In this document: positions 1 to 8,951 of the stretch, one piece after another
Numbering within the stretch: position 1 is the stretch's first letter
Layout of the letters: the number at the start of each line of letters is the position of its first letter
Source of the DNA: Luteimonas aquatica
GTDB taxonomy: Bacteria; Pseudomonadota; Gammaproteobacteria; Xanthomonadales; Xanthomonadaceae
Reading direction: 5' to 3'
Length of the DNA: 64,000 nt
NCBI RefSeq assembly: GCF_022662575.1
Contig: NZ_JALBFU010000001.1
Location: forward strand, 181,188 to 245,187
The notes under the pieces: generated by a model
Seen by the model: only the letters and a program-made list of their open reading frames with translations
What the model was told of the DNA's origin: nothing
Database searches by the model: none
Position numbers and translations under genes: made by a program

Positions 1-367
1 AGCAGCTCCAGCGCTCCCCGAGCGGATCGTCCTCGGCGGTCTGGGTGATGCCCGCGACGATCCCGCGCAGATTCTTCACCGGCCACAGCACCGCGCTGTT
101 GGCGCCGGGGCCGCCGAGCGCACCGAGATCGGTGGCCCGGCCGCCGCGCCACAGGGTGGCGCGCACGGTCCGGTCGCCGGCGAGGTTGGACGTGCCCGTG
201 GCCCAGCCGCGATCGTTGATGCCGGCGCCGGCGCTGGAGGAGCCGCCCAGCGCGGGGAGCACCGCGATGCGATAGCGCACCACGAAGGGATCGGCGCCGT
301 GCGCGAGGCCGACGAAGAGCGCGGCCGTGGAGGCGGCCAGCAGAGCGGGCTTGCGGAAGCGGGTCAT
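1..367 (-). CDS. HAF-repeat exported protein, N-terminal part
   Basis: Partial gene: the start codon is at 367 and the reading frame runs off the left edge after about 122 codons. The N-terminus (MTRFRKPALLAASTAALFVG) is a typical Sec signal peptide with a likely cut after AHGA. The mature part has the HAF-type pattern: a GGSSSAGAGINDRG segment, then ATLWRGGRATDLGALGGPG, where 'atLW..G...dLGtLGG' is the family signature. These repeats occur in secreted or surface proteins and probably form beta-propeller-like blades. The function in this organism is unknown. The G-rich low-complexity repeats and the signal peptide together make the family call fairly safe, but the substrate or partner cannot be guessed. 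Confidence 0.75.
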   Translation of the reverse strand, partial: MTRFRKPALLAASTAALFVGLAHGADPFVVRYRIAVLPALGGSSSAGAGINDRGWATGTSNLAGDRTVRATLWRGGRATDLGALGGPGANSAVLWPVKNLRGIVAGITQTAEDDPLGERWSC

Positions 368-602
368 GGCGTCTCCTGTTCCGAATCGAGGGTTCAGGCA
401 TTCGAATCCGGTGCTTGAAGCCGATGCCTGGGCCGAACGGGACCGCAGCGACGGCGCGAGCCGTCGCGTGGGAATCGTGGAGCGGCTTGCGCGGCATCGA
501 CGCGCGATGCGCCAATGCCTTATGCCGCGATCGCGCGCGCGATGCTGGCCGTTTTCGGACAAGGACCCCGAGCGGAAATCGGCCAAACGGAAATCGGCCC
601 AG

Positions 603-630
603 TCCCGCCGCCGCGCGAGGCGGCGGCGGG
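603..630 (-). terminator. GC-rich hairpin after MFS gene
   Basis: CCCGCCGCCGC and GCGGCGGCGGG pair as an 11-bp stem around a very short loop, 7 bases downstream of the MFS stop codon on the minus strand. There is no T-tract, so it may be a 3' end stabiliser rather than a classical Rho-independent terminator. Just beyond it a 12-base direct repeat, CGGAAATCGGCC, occurs at 573-584 and 588-599. Confidence 0.5.
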
Positions 631-636
631 ACCGGC

Positions 637-1881
637 TCAGGCGCCGGCCGCCGCCTGAGCGTCCCTCGCGCGACGCGCCACGCGCCAGCCGAGCACCGCC
701 GCGACCAGCAGCACCAGCGCCGCGATCAGGAAGGCCGCGCCGGGATGCGGGAACGGCGCGTCGGTGCCCACCGAGGCGGCATACACCGCGCCGAAGAACA
801 GCGGCGAGAACACGCCGGCGATGCTGCCGACGCTGTTGTTGGCACCCTGCAGCTGGCCCTGCTCGGATTCCGACACGCGCTGGGTCATCAGCGACTGCAG
901 CGTGGGCATCGCCAGCGCCCACAGCGCGTTGGGCAGCAGCGCCAGCGTGAACGCCAGCGCGTTCGGCGCCAGACCCATGCAGGCGATGCCCACGGTGCCC
1001 GCGAACAGGCCGAACACCATCACCTTGCGATCGCCGAAACGCTTGACCGCGTGGCCGGTCAGCACGCCCTGCACGAGTAGCTCTAGCACGCCTGCCAGCG
1101 CCAGCAGCATGCCGACCTGCCAGGCGCCCAGGCCGTAGCGGTGCCCGGCATAGAGCACGAACACCGCCGAGAACACGTGGTGGGCGAAGTAGAGCAGAAA
1201 GTTGACGGTGGCCAGGCCGGTGAGCTCCGGGTGCGATCCCAGCAGGCGCAATGCACCCAGCGGATTGGCGCGCCGCCAGGAGAAGGGCATGCGCCGCTCC
1301 TTGGGCAGCGACTCCGGCAGGATGAACAGGCCGTAGAGGAAGGCCAGGCCGCTCATCGCCGCGGCCGCCCAGAACGGCGCGCGCGGCGACCATTCGCCGA
1401 GCACGCCGCCCAGCAGCGGACCGGCGACGAAGCCGGCGCTGAAGGCCGCGCCGACCAGGCCGTAGCCGCGCGCGCGGTTCTCCGGCGTGGTGATGTCGGC
1501 CATGTAGGCGTAGACCGTGGTGAAGCTGGCGGAGGTGATGCCGGCGACGATGCGGCCCAGCGCCAGCCACCACAGGTTCGGCGCCACCGCCATCAGCAGG
1601 TAGTCGGCGGCCAGTCCCGCGGTCGAGAGCAGGATGACCGGGCGCCGGCCGTACTGGTCGGACAGCGAGCCGATGATCGGCGAGGCGACGAACTGCATCA
1701 GCGCCCAGAGCGCGACGAAGATGCCGTTGATGATGCCGGCGCGCGAGCTGGAGCCGGAGAATTGTTCGATGAGAGGCGGCAGGACGGGGATGACGATGCC
1801 CATCGCCACGATGTCGAGCATCGCGGTGACGAGGATGAACGCGATCGCCGCCTTGCCGGCGCGAAAGGTAGGAATGGACAT
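637..1881 (-). CDS. TCR/Tet-family MFS efflux transporter
   Basis: A 414-residue inner-membrane protein with about 12 hydrophobic helices, the normal size for the TCR/Tet branch of the major facilitator superfamily. It has the cytoplasmic loop 2-3 signature GSLSDQYGRRPV (residues about 70-81) that defines proton-driven antiporters, and the helix-5 motif-C-like GPLLGG segment. Members of this branch export tetracyclines or other amphiphilic drugs by H+ antiport. The C-terminus (RRARDAQAAAGA) is a short cytoplasmic tail. The gene is monocistronic by context: the next minus-strand gene upstream starts more than 1.3 kb away and a hairpin follows the stop. The drug specificity cannot be read from sequence, so I do not call it TetA. 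Confidence 0.85.
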   Translation of the reverse strand: MSIPTFRAGKAAIAFILVTAMLDIVAMGIVIPVLPPLIEQFSGSSSRAGIINGIFVALWALMQFVASPIIGSLSDQYGRRPVILLSTAGLAADYLLMAVAPNLWWLALGRIVAGITSASFTTVYAYMADITTPENRARGYGLVGAAFSAGFVAGPLLGGVLGEWSPRAPFWAAAAMSGLAFLYGLFILPESLPKERRMPFSWRRANPLGALRLLGSHPELTGLATVNFLLYFAHHVFSAVFVLYAGHRYGLGAWQVGMLLALAGVLELLVQGVLTGHAVKRFGDRKVMVFGLFAGTVGIACMGLAPNALAFTLALLPNALWALAMPTLQSLMTQRVSESEQGQLQGANNSVGSIAGVFSPLFFGAVYAASVGTDAPFPHPGAAFLIAALVLLVAAVLGWRVARRARDAQAAAGA

Positions 1882-2069
1882 GGCGTTGGATGTCTGGGAG
1901 GCGCACGGCGATGCCGCGCGCGAAAAAGGCGCTTCAGCGGGATTCGGAGCCGAAACGGATCGGCACTGAGCGAGTCAGCGCTGAGGGAGTCGGAGCCGGG
2001 AGAATCGGAGCCGAGGCGGGCGGGCCAGCGCGATGGGCTGGCGAGCGGCCTGAAGCGGGGCGGCCTGCG

Positions 2070-2129
2070 TCAGGCGCGGAGACGAACACTTTGCATGATG
2101 GCTTCCTCTGTGAAGCGGCGCCGATCATA
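2070..2129 (-). promoter_or_regulatory. Possible promoter and 8-codon leader ORF
   Basis: On the minus strand a TATGAT box (2129-2124) is followed by an AGGAAG Shine-Dalgarno (2107-2102) and a tiny ORF, MQSVRLRA plus stop (2096-2070). The site lies in the 351-bp gap 1882-2232, about 190 bases upstream of the MFS start. The rest of the gap holds imperfect short repeats of the type GAATCGGAGCCG (about 1940-2020) and no other gene. The ORF is very short, so its reality depends on the good ribosome site; an attenuation role for the pump is a guess. Confidence 0.3.
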
Positions 2130-2232
2130 CACGAGCGCGATCGCCGAATGGAAGTGGGCGCGGCTGCGCCGGGAAATCCGCGCCGGCATCCCGCTGGGCA
2201 AACGTTCGGCGCCCGCCGCGCGGGCGCGATGC

Positions 2233-3258
2233 TCAGCTCGCCGGATCCACGCGCAGCACCAGCTTGCCGCGATGGCTGCCGTCGAACAGGCGGTTGAGCG
2301 CGAGCGGCGCGTTCTCCAGGCCATCGACCACGGTCTCCTCGGCCTTGAGCCTGCCCTCGCGCAGCCAGCCGCCCAGCGCCTGCACCGCTTCCTTGGCCTG
2401 CTTGTAGTCCAGGATCAGGAAGCCGCGGATGGTCAGGCGCTTGTAGATCGCGACGCTGAAGTCGTCGGCGGGACGTTCGTCGCTGTTGTAGCCGGCGATC
2501 ACGCCGCACAGCGCCACGCGGCCGCCGATGACCATGCGCGAGAGCACCGCGCGCATGATCTCGCCGCCGACGTTCTCGAAATTCACGTGCACGCCGTCGG
2601 GCGTGGCGGCCTTGAGCGCCTGCTTCCAGTCGCCGGCCTTGTAGTCGACGGCCGCGTCGAAGCCCAGTTCCTCGACCAGGTAGCGGCATTTGTCGGCGCC
2701 GCCGGCGATGCCGACCACGCGCGCGCCGCGGATCTTGCCGATCTGCCCGGCGATCGAGCCGACCGAGCCGGCGGCCGCGGACACCACCAGGGTCTCGCCC
2801 GGCTGCACCGGCGCGATGTCGGTCAGGCCGTAGTAGGCGGTCATGCCGCTCATGCCGCAGGCGCCGAGCAGGGTCGGCAGAGGCAGCTGCTGCGCCTGCG
2901 CGCCCAGTTTCACGTAGCCCGACGCGGCCAGCTGCTTCTCGTGGAGCTGGGCGTAGTCCTGCCAGCCGAGCAGGCCCTGCACCAGGTCGCCCTCGGCATA
3001 GTGCGCCGACCGCGACGCCACGACGCGGCCGATGCCCAGCGCGCGCATCACCTCGCCGATGGCCACCGGCGGCAGGTACTGCGGGATGTCGCGCATCCAG
3101 ACCCGCTGGGTCGGGTCCATGGACAGGTACAGCACGCGGATCAGCACCTCGCCGTCGCCGAGCTCGGGCAGGGGCTGCGCGACGAGGTCGAAGTCTTCGC
3201 GGCGCACGTCGCCCTCGGGACGGGTTTTCAGGCGCAGCTGGCGATTGCTCTCGGACAT
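2233..3258 (-). CDS. NADP-dependent MDR-family oxidoreductase (CurA-like)
   Basis: A 341-residue zinc-independent medium-chain reductase. The N-terminal GroES-like half carries the LSMDPTQRVWM signature of the leukotriene B4 dehydrogenase/CurA group, and the central Rossmann part shows VVSAAAGSVGSIAGQIGK (about residues 150-167), the AxxGxxG nucleotide site. The zinc ligands of alcohol dehydrogenases are absent. Such enzymes reduce the C=C bond of enones and alkenals with NADPH. It is the last gene of a seven-gene minus-strand operon, 22 bases after the PcaD-like hydrolase, so it probably acts on an unsaturated intermediate or side product of that pathway. The start is the ATG at 3258 (MSESNRQL); the longer frame upstream runs into the previous gene. 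Confidence 0.85.
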   Translation of the reverse strand: MSESNRQLRLKTRPEGDVRREDFDLVAQPLPELGDGEVLIRVLYLSMDPTQRVWMRDIPQYLPPVAIGEVMRALGIGRVVASRSAHYAEGDLVQGLLGWQDYAQLHEKQLAASGYVKLGAQAQQLPLPTLLGACGMSGMTAYYGLTDIAPVQPGETLVVSAAAGSVGSIAGQIGKIRGARVVGIAGGADKCRYLVEELGFDAAVDYKAGDWKQALKAATPDGVHVNFENVGGEIMRAVLSRMVIGGRVALCGVIAGYNSDERPADDFSVAIYKRLTIRGFLILDYKQAKEAVQALGGWLREGRLKAEETVVDGLENAPLALNRLFDGSHRGKLVLRVDPAS

Positions 3259-3280
3259 GGTCGGTCTCGCGTCTTGCGGG

Positions 3281-4060
3281 TCAGGAATGGAGGAAATCCA
3301 GCACGGCCGGCGTGAACGCGGCCGCCGATTCCACATTGGTCAGATGGCGGCCGGGGAGTTCGAGGTAGCGGCCGTCCGCGACCCCGTGGGCGATGCATTT
3401 CAGGTCGGCGGGCGTCGTGGTGGCGTCGTCGCGGCCGGCCACGGCCAGCAGCGGCGCGGCGATGTCCGCCAGTTCGGCGCGGAAGTCGGCGTCGATCAGG
3501 ATCCCGCAATAGGCCGCGTAGACCTCGGGAGAGAGCGAACGCATCGTCGCGAGGATGGAGCGCACCCGTTCCGGATGCGCCTGGGCGAAGGCGTCGGTGA
3601 ACCAGCGCGAGGGCGTCGCCTCGGCCACGGCGTCCATGCCCCGTTCGCGCACCAGGGCGATGCGCGAACGCCAGGCCTCGGCGCTGCCGATCTTCGCCGC
3701 GGTGCTGCACACCACCAGGCGGCCGATGCGCCGCGGGGCATGCAGGGCCAGCCATTGGCCGATCAGGCCGCCGAGCGAGAGGCCGCAGAAATGGACGCGC
3801 TCGGCATCGAGTGCATCGAGCAGCGCGAGCACGTCGCGGCCGAGGTCGGATACGGTCCAGGGCGGCGGCGGCGCGCTCGAACGCGCATGGCCGCGGCGGT
3901 CGTAGCGCAGGACGCGGAAGTCGCGCGAAAACGCCTCGATCTGTTCGTCCCACATGTGCAGGTCGGTGCCGATCGAGTTGCACAGCAGCAGCCAGGGACG
4001 CTTGCCGTCGCCGTCGATGCGGTAGTGCAGGCGATGCTGCGGCAGGTCGAGGAACGGCAT
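3281..4060 (-). CDS. 3-oxoadipate enol-lactonase-like alpha/beta hydrolase
   Basis: A 259-residue alpha/beta hydrolase. The nucleophile elbow is GLSLGG (Ser at about residue 95), the acid lies in AVAGRDDATT, and the catalytic His in LPGRHLTNVE; the oxyanion-hole region is LLCNSIGTDLHMW, which matches the PcaD group very well (NSLGTDLHMW). PcaD hydrolyses the enol-lactone ring in the beta-ketoadipate pathway. No other protocatechuate genes are present here, and it sits inside an acyl-CoA dehydrogenase/kinase operon, so the substrate may be another lactone or ester, for instance a 4-hydroxyacid gamma-lactone feeding the pathway. That substrate idea is inference. Length and start (MPFLDLPQHRL) fit the family. 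Confidence 0.8.
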   Translation of the reverse strand: MPFLDLPQHRLHYRIDGDGKRPWLLLCNSIGTDLHMWDEQIEAFSRDFRVLRYDRRGHARSSAPPPPWTVSDLGRDVLALLDALDAERVHFCGLSLGGLIGQWLALHAPRRIGRLVVCSTAAKIGSAEAWRSRIALVRERGMDAVAEATPSRWFTDAFAQAHPERVRSILATMRSLSPEVYAAYCGILIDADFRAELADIAAPLLAVAGRDDATTTPADLKCIAHGVADGRYLELPGRHLTNVESAAAFTPAVLDFLHS

Positions 4061-4087
4061 GCGGAGGGTCCGGCAAAGAAGACGATG

Positions 4088-4876
4088 TTAGATGGCGCGC
4101 GCGCCGCCGTCGACGGTCAGCTCGGCCGCGGTGACGTAGCGGCTTTCGTCGCTGGCGAGGTAGATCGCCGCGTATGCCACGTCGTCCGGATCGCCCAGCC
4201 GGCGCATCGGGATGCCGCGCACCAGCTTGCGCGTGGCTTCCTCCTCGCCGAGCTGCCGGAAGAACGGCTCGACGATGCCGGTGCGGATGAAGGCCGGATG
4301 GATCGAATTGCAGCGCACGTCGATCTTCTGCCGCGCGCAGTCCACCGCGATCGACTTGCTGAGCGAGGCGACCGCGGCCTTGGAGGCGTTGTAGGCGGTG
4401 TAGTCGGGCTCGATCTTGAACGCGGCCAGCGAGGAGATGTTGACGATCGATCCGGGCTGGGCGGCGCGCAGATGGGGCAGGGCATGCTTGCAGCCGAACA
4501 CGATGCTCTCCACGTTCACCGCCATCACCCGGCGCCACTCCTTCTGCTCGATGTGCTCCACGCCGCCCAGCGAGCCGGTGCCGGCATTGTTGACCAGCAC
4601 CGACACGCCGCCCATCGCCGCGCTGGCCTCGCCGAGCAGGGACTGCCACAGCGCTTCGTCGCGCACGTCCTGGGCGGCGCTCCAGGCCACCTGCGTTCCG
4701 ATCCCGGCATTGATGTCGGCGGCGACCTCGGCCGCACCCGCGCCGTCCAGGTCGGTGAGGAACAGCCTGGCGCCGTGTTCGGCGAAGCGGCGCGCGATGG
4801 CGCGGCCCAGGCCGCCGGCGGCGCCGGTGACGAAGGCCTGCTTGCCGGCCAGGCGCGGGGCGGGGGATGCGGTCAT
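4088..4876 (-). CDS. SDR-family oxidoreductase
   Basis: A 262-residue classical short-chain dehydrogenase: TGAAGGLG cofactor motif near residue 17, an acidic residue after beta-2 (LTDLDGAG) pointing to NAD(H), NNAG, the catalytic Ser in IVNISSLAAF and the Tyr/Lys pair in YTAYNASK. The C-terminal segment PAFIRTGIVEPF gives the substrate lid. In the operon it lies 27 bases upstream of the PcaD-like gene and 32 bases downstream of a second SDR. In the levulinate-type pathway an SDR oxidises the 3-hydroxyacyl-CoA; one of the two here could do that. The other may oxidise or reduce an alcohol at C-4. The exact substrate is not visible. Confidence 0.85.
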   Translation of the reverse strand: MTASPAPRLAGKQAFVTGAAGGLGRAIARRFAEHGARLFLTDLDGAGAAEVAADINAGIGTQVAWSAAQDVRDEALWQSLLGEASAAMGGVSVLVNNAGTGSLGGVEHIEQKEWRRVMAVNVESIVFGCKHALPHLRAAQPGSIVNISSLAAFKIEPDYTAYNASKAAVASLSKSIAVDCARQKIDVRCNSIHPAFIRTGIVEPFFRQLGEEEATRKLVRGIPMRRLGDPDDVAYAAIYLASDESRYVTAAELTVDGGARAI

Positions 4877-4908
4877 CGAGCGGACTCCGGAAGGGGGTGG
4901 GGACGAGG

Positions 4909-5697
4909 TCAGACGCAGAGGTAGCCGCCGTCGACGTTGAGGATCGCGCCGGTGGTGTAGGAGGAGGCGGCCGAGGCGAGATACAGCGCCGCGCCGGCCA
5001 TTTCCGACGGCTGCGCCACCCGGCGCATCGGCACGTGCGCCAGCGCCAGCTTGAGGATCTCCGGCGTGTTCACCAGCACCGAGGCGAACTTGGTATCGGT
5101 GAGTCCGGGCAGCAGCGCGTTGCAGCGCACACCGGCGCCCGCGCATTCGACCGCGAAGGCCTTGGTCATCGAGATCACCGCCGCCTTGGTGATCGAATAG
5201 ATGCCCTGCTGGAAGCCGGGCACCACGCCGTTGACCGAGGCGACGTTGACGATCGAGCCGCCGCCGCCGGCGGCCATGCGCCGGGCGGCGTGCGCGGACA
5301 TGTAGAAGTAGCCGCGGATGTTGACGTCCACGGTCTTCTGGAACACGCCCGGATCGGTGTCGACGATCGGGCCGAAGTAGGGATTGGTCGCAGCGTTGTT
5401 GACCAGCACGTCGATGCGGCCGTGGCCGGCGTCGAGGCCGGCGAACAGCGCCTCGATCTGCGCCGGCTCGCCGATGTGGCAGGCCGCGGCCTCGGCGCTG
5501 CCGCCGGTACCGCGGATCTCGTCGGCCACCGTCTGGCAGTCCTCGCGCTTGCGGCTGGAGACGATCACGTGCGCGCCCTTGGCGGCGAGCAGCTTGGCGA
5601 TCTCGGCGCCGATGCCGCGGCTGGCGCCGGTGACCACGGCGATCTTGCCGCCGAGGTCGAACGGGTCGGAAGGAGCGGAAGGCGTGGATCCGGTCAT
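4909..5697 (-). CDS. SDR-family oxidoreductase
   Basis: A 262-residue classical SDR (MTGSTPSAPSDPFDLGGK...). It has TGASRGIG, a basic patch after beta-2 (VSSRKREDC) that favours NADP(H), NNAATNPYFGPI, the Ser in IVNVASVNG, and Tyr/Lys in GIYSITKAAV. The NPYFGP segment resembles the peroxisomal DHRS4/carbonyl-reductase-like group. The next gene upstream ends at 5725. An alternative ATG at 5721 would add eight residues and leave only three bases between the genes, but the 5697 start has the better purine-rich leader (GAGACGAC). The operon context suggests oxidation of a hydroxyacyl intermediate; the specificity is inferred only. Confidence 0.82.
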   Translation of the reverse strand: MTGSTPSAPSDPFDLGGKIAVVTGASRGIGAEIAKLLAAKGAHVIVSSRKREDCQTVADEIRGTGGSAEAAACHIGEPAQIEALFAGLDAGHGRIDVLVNNAATNPYFGPIVDTDPGVFQKTVDVNIRGYFYMSAHAARRMAAGGGGSIVNVASVNGVVPGFQQGIYSITKAAVISMTKAFAVECAGAGVRCNALLPGLTDTKFASVLVNTPEILKLALAHVPMRRVAQPSEMAGAALYLASAASSYTTGAILNVDGGYLCV

Positions 5698-5724
5698 GGG
5701 CGTCGTCTCGCGTGCGGGCATGGG

Positions 5725-6417
5725 TCAGCGATAGGTGATCAGGGCCGCGTCGGCGGCCTCGGCCAGGTGCGGCCAGGCGTTGTAGGTGATCAGCTGCGGC
5801 GCGCCGCGCCCCAGGCGCACGCGGGTGATGCCGGTGTTCACCAGGTTCCAGCTCAGCGCGAAGGTGCGCTCGACCGGCGCGCCGAGCAGTTCGGTGGCGA
5901 TCACCGCGATCGGTCCGCCGGACGTGAAGGCCCAGATCCCGCGCGCCGGGTGTTCGGCGAGCGCCTGCAATGCCTCCAGCGTTTCGCGGCGGAACGCCGG
6001 CCAGGTGCGTTCGTACTCGTGGTCGTGCCGGCCGCCGCTCCAGCGCGCGACCGCCTCGGCGAACATGCGCTGGAAGGCCCGGTGCGGGTCGGGCTGCCCG
6101 CGCAGCTCGCGCGCGAAGTCCTCGAAATCCCGCAGGTCGGGGCGATGGCGCTTGAGCACCTCGACATGGTCGAGCTCGTCCAGGCCCGCCAGCGTCAGGC
6201 GCGGCAGTCCGGCGAGGCCGGCCGCGTCCAGGCACAGCTCGGCGGTACGCGCATGGCGATGCAAGCGCCCGGTGGCGACCAGTTCGGCCCCGACGCCGCA
6301 GCGCGCGAGCCAGGCGCCCAGGCGGCGCGATTGCTCCTCGCCGGTGTCGGAGAGCCGGTCGTAGTCGGCCGCGCCGAAGCTGGCCTGTCCGTGGCGGATC
6401 AGCAGCAGGTCGGCCAT
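5725..6417 (-). CDS. Histidine phosphatase (PGAM-like) family protein
   Basis: A 230-residue member of the histidine phosphatase superfamily. The N-terminal catalytic signature LLLIRHGQASFG (His near residue 9) is intact, followed by SDTGEEQSRRLG. The usual second catalytic His motif (S-H-G-G) reads TSGGPI here, with Ser in place of His. This version also occurs in some acyl-CoA-dehydrogenase-linked members, so it is probably a subfamily trait rather than damage. The gene lies between an SDR and the APH-type kinase with gaps of 3-28 bases. A phosphatase next to a kinase and an acyl-CoA dehydrogenase suggests removal of a phosphate from a phosphorylated acyl intermediate, or clearing of a dead-end phospho-acid. 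That role is inference. Confidence 0.8.
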   Translation of the reverse strand: MADLLLIRHGQASFGAADYDRLSDTGEEQSRRLGAWLARCGVGAELVATGRLHRHARTAELCLDAAGLAGLPRLTLAGLDELDHVEVLKRHRPDLRDFEDFARELRGQPDPHRAFQRMFAEAVARWSGGRHDHEYERTWPAFRRETLEALQALAEHPARGIWAFTSGGPIAVIATELLGAPVERTFALSWNLVNTGITRVRLGRGAPQLITYNAWPHLAEAADAALITYR

Positions 6418-6420
6418 CGT

Positions 6421-7496
6421 CTACAGCGCCGAGGCCGCGATCAGGCCGCGGCAACGCTGGCCGAGATACCGTACCGCGTGGCCGAACCCGGCGAACTGCG
6501 GATTGGTGGTCTGGCCGAGCACGTAGCGGCGGTAGATCTGCTGGATGATCACCATCAGGCGGAACAGGCCGAAGACCTCGTAGAAATCGAACACTCCGAT
6601 GTCGCGGCCGGTGCGGCGCGCGTAGTGCTCGACGATTCCGCGCCGGCTGAGCATGCCCGGCGCGTTGCTCGGCTGCCGCCGGAACGTCTGGAAGGTCGCG
6701 TCGTCGTCGGCCTGCACCCAGTAGGCGAGCGAGCCGCCGAGGTCCATCAGCGGGTCGCCCAGGGTGGCCATCTCCCAGTCGAGCACGCCGACGATCGACA
6801 GCGGGTGCGCGGCGGACGCTGTGCCGAGCACGACGTTGTCGAAGCGGTAGTCGTTGTGGATGACGCAGATCGCGGTCTCGTGCGCCGGCCGCTTCGCCGC
6901 GAGCCAGGCCAGCACGTCTTCGCAGGCGTCGGTGCCGTCGGTGAGCGAGGCCGTCCAGCGCTCGCTCCAGCCGGCCACCTGGCGATGCACGTAGCCTTCG
7001 CCCTTGCCGAGCGCGGCGACGTCCGGGATGCCGGTGTCGATGCCGTGCAGTTCCACCAGGCGCTCGACGAACGCCTCGCACAGCCGCCGCACGCCGCCGG
7101 CGTCCAGGCCGAGTTCGGGCGGCAGATCGCGGCGCAGGATCACCCCGCGCAGGCGCTCCATGACGTAGAAATGCTGGCCGATCAGCCCGGCGTCTTCGCA
7201 CACCGCCAGGATCGCCGGGACGGCCGGGTAGTGCGGCTTCAGCGCCGCCATCACCCGCGCCTCGCGCAGCATGTCGTGCGCGGACCGGGCCTTGGCGCCG
7301 GCGGGCGGGCGGCGCAGCACCAGCTCGCGCTCGCCGTAGCGCAGCAGGTAGGTGAGGTTGGAGGCGCCGCCGGGGAACTGCTGCAGTTCCGGCTGGCCGG
7401 CGAGCCCTTCGATGCGTTCCTTGAGAAAGGCGTCGACGCGCGCGAGGTCGAAGGCGTCCTCCTCGCGAACGGCGCGGGCCTGATCGATCGCGGCGT

Positions 7497-7500
<4 letters not shown>
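6421..7500 (-). CDS. APH-family phosphotransferase, ACAD10/11-LvaA type
   Basis: A 359-residue aminoglycoside-phosphotransferase-fold kinase. The N-lobe has FPGGASNLTYLL and ELVLRRPP (the ATP-binding Lys region is replaced by VLRRPP, normal for this branch). The catalytic loop is VIHNDYRFDNV (HxDxxxxN pattern) and the metal motif is GVLDWEMATLGDP. This subfamily is the bacterial counterpart of the kinase domain of human ACAD10/ACAD11 and of Pseudomonas LvaA, which phosphorylate 4-hydroxyacyl-CoA. The start codon overlaps the stop of the acyl-CoA dehydrogenase gene by ATGA, so the two are translationally coupled. No LvaB-like small partner is visible. Confidence in the family is high; the 4-hydroxyacyl-CoA role is a strong inference from the kinase plus dehydrogenase pairing. 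Confidence 0.85.
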
Positions 7501-8744
<1,244 letters not shown>

Positions 8745-8794
8745 GGCGCTGGCTCCGGTTGGCAGGGTCGAGCCTACGCCGCTTGCCATCATCG

Positions 8795-8814
8795 ATGAAA
8801 TGAATATGTTTCAT
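8795..8814. promoter_or_regulatory. Inverted repeat, likely LysR operator
   Basis: ATGAAA and TTTCAT flank an 8-base AT-rich centre (TGAATATG) in the divergent gap between the acyl-CoA dehydrogenase (start 8744) and the LysR gene (start 8952). LysR regulators bind T-N11-A dyads in divergent promoters, and this is the only clear dyad and the most AT-rich spot in the gap. A site 51-70 bases upstream of the catabolic start codon suits an activator. Binding itself is not shown. Confidence 0.45.
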
Positions 8815-8951
8815 GCCAGGTCATTCGCATGGATAATGGCTTGGTCTTCCTCGCCGGTATCGACCATGTCGCGTCGTCCCGAACCAGCCCGGTGTCCGGC
8901 TTCAACCTGGAGCAGGGCCAGCCTGGCCGGCCGCCGGGACGCGGTGCCGCG

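Noticed and set aside
391-430. tRNA-like TTCGAATCC element
   Set aside because: No acceptor stem, anticodon or D arm can be built around it.
637-1881. Specific naming as TetA tetracycline pump
   Set aside because: The TCR-type sequence supports MFS efflux, but the drug cannot be inferred, and no tetR-like regulator is next to it.
3281-4060. True beta-ketoadipate pathway locus
   Set aside because: The PcaD-like protein is alone; no pcaB, pcaC, pcaGH or pcaIJ genes are present, and the operon has an acyl-CoA dehydrogenase/kinase theme.
8829-8951. Longer LysR starting at 8829
   Set aside because: The extra 41 residues precede the winged helix without similarity to LysR proteins and lie in the promoter region.
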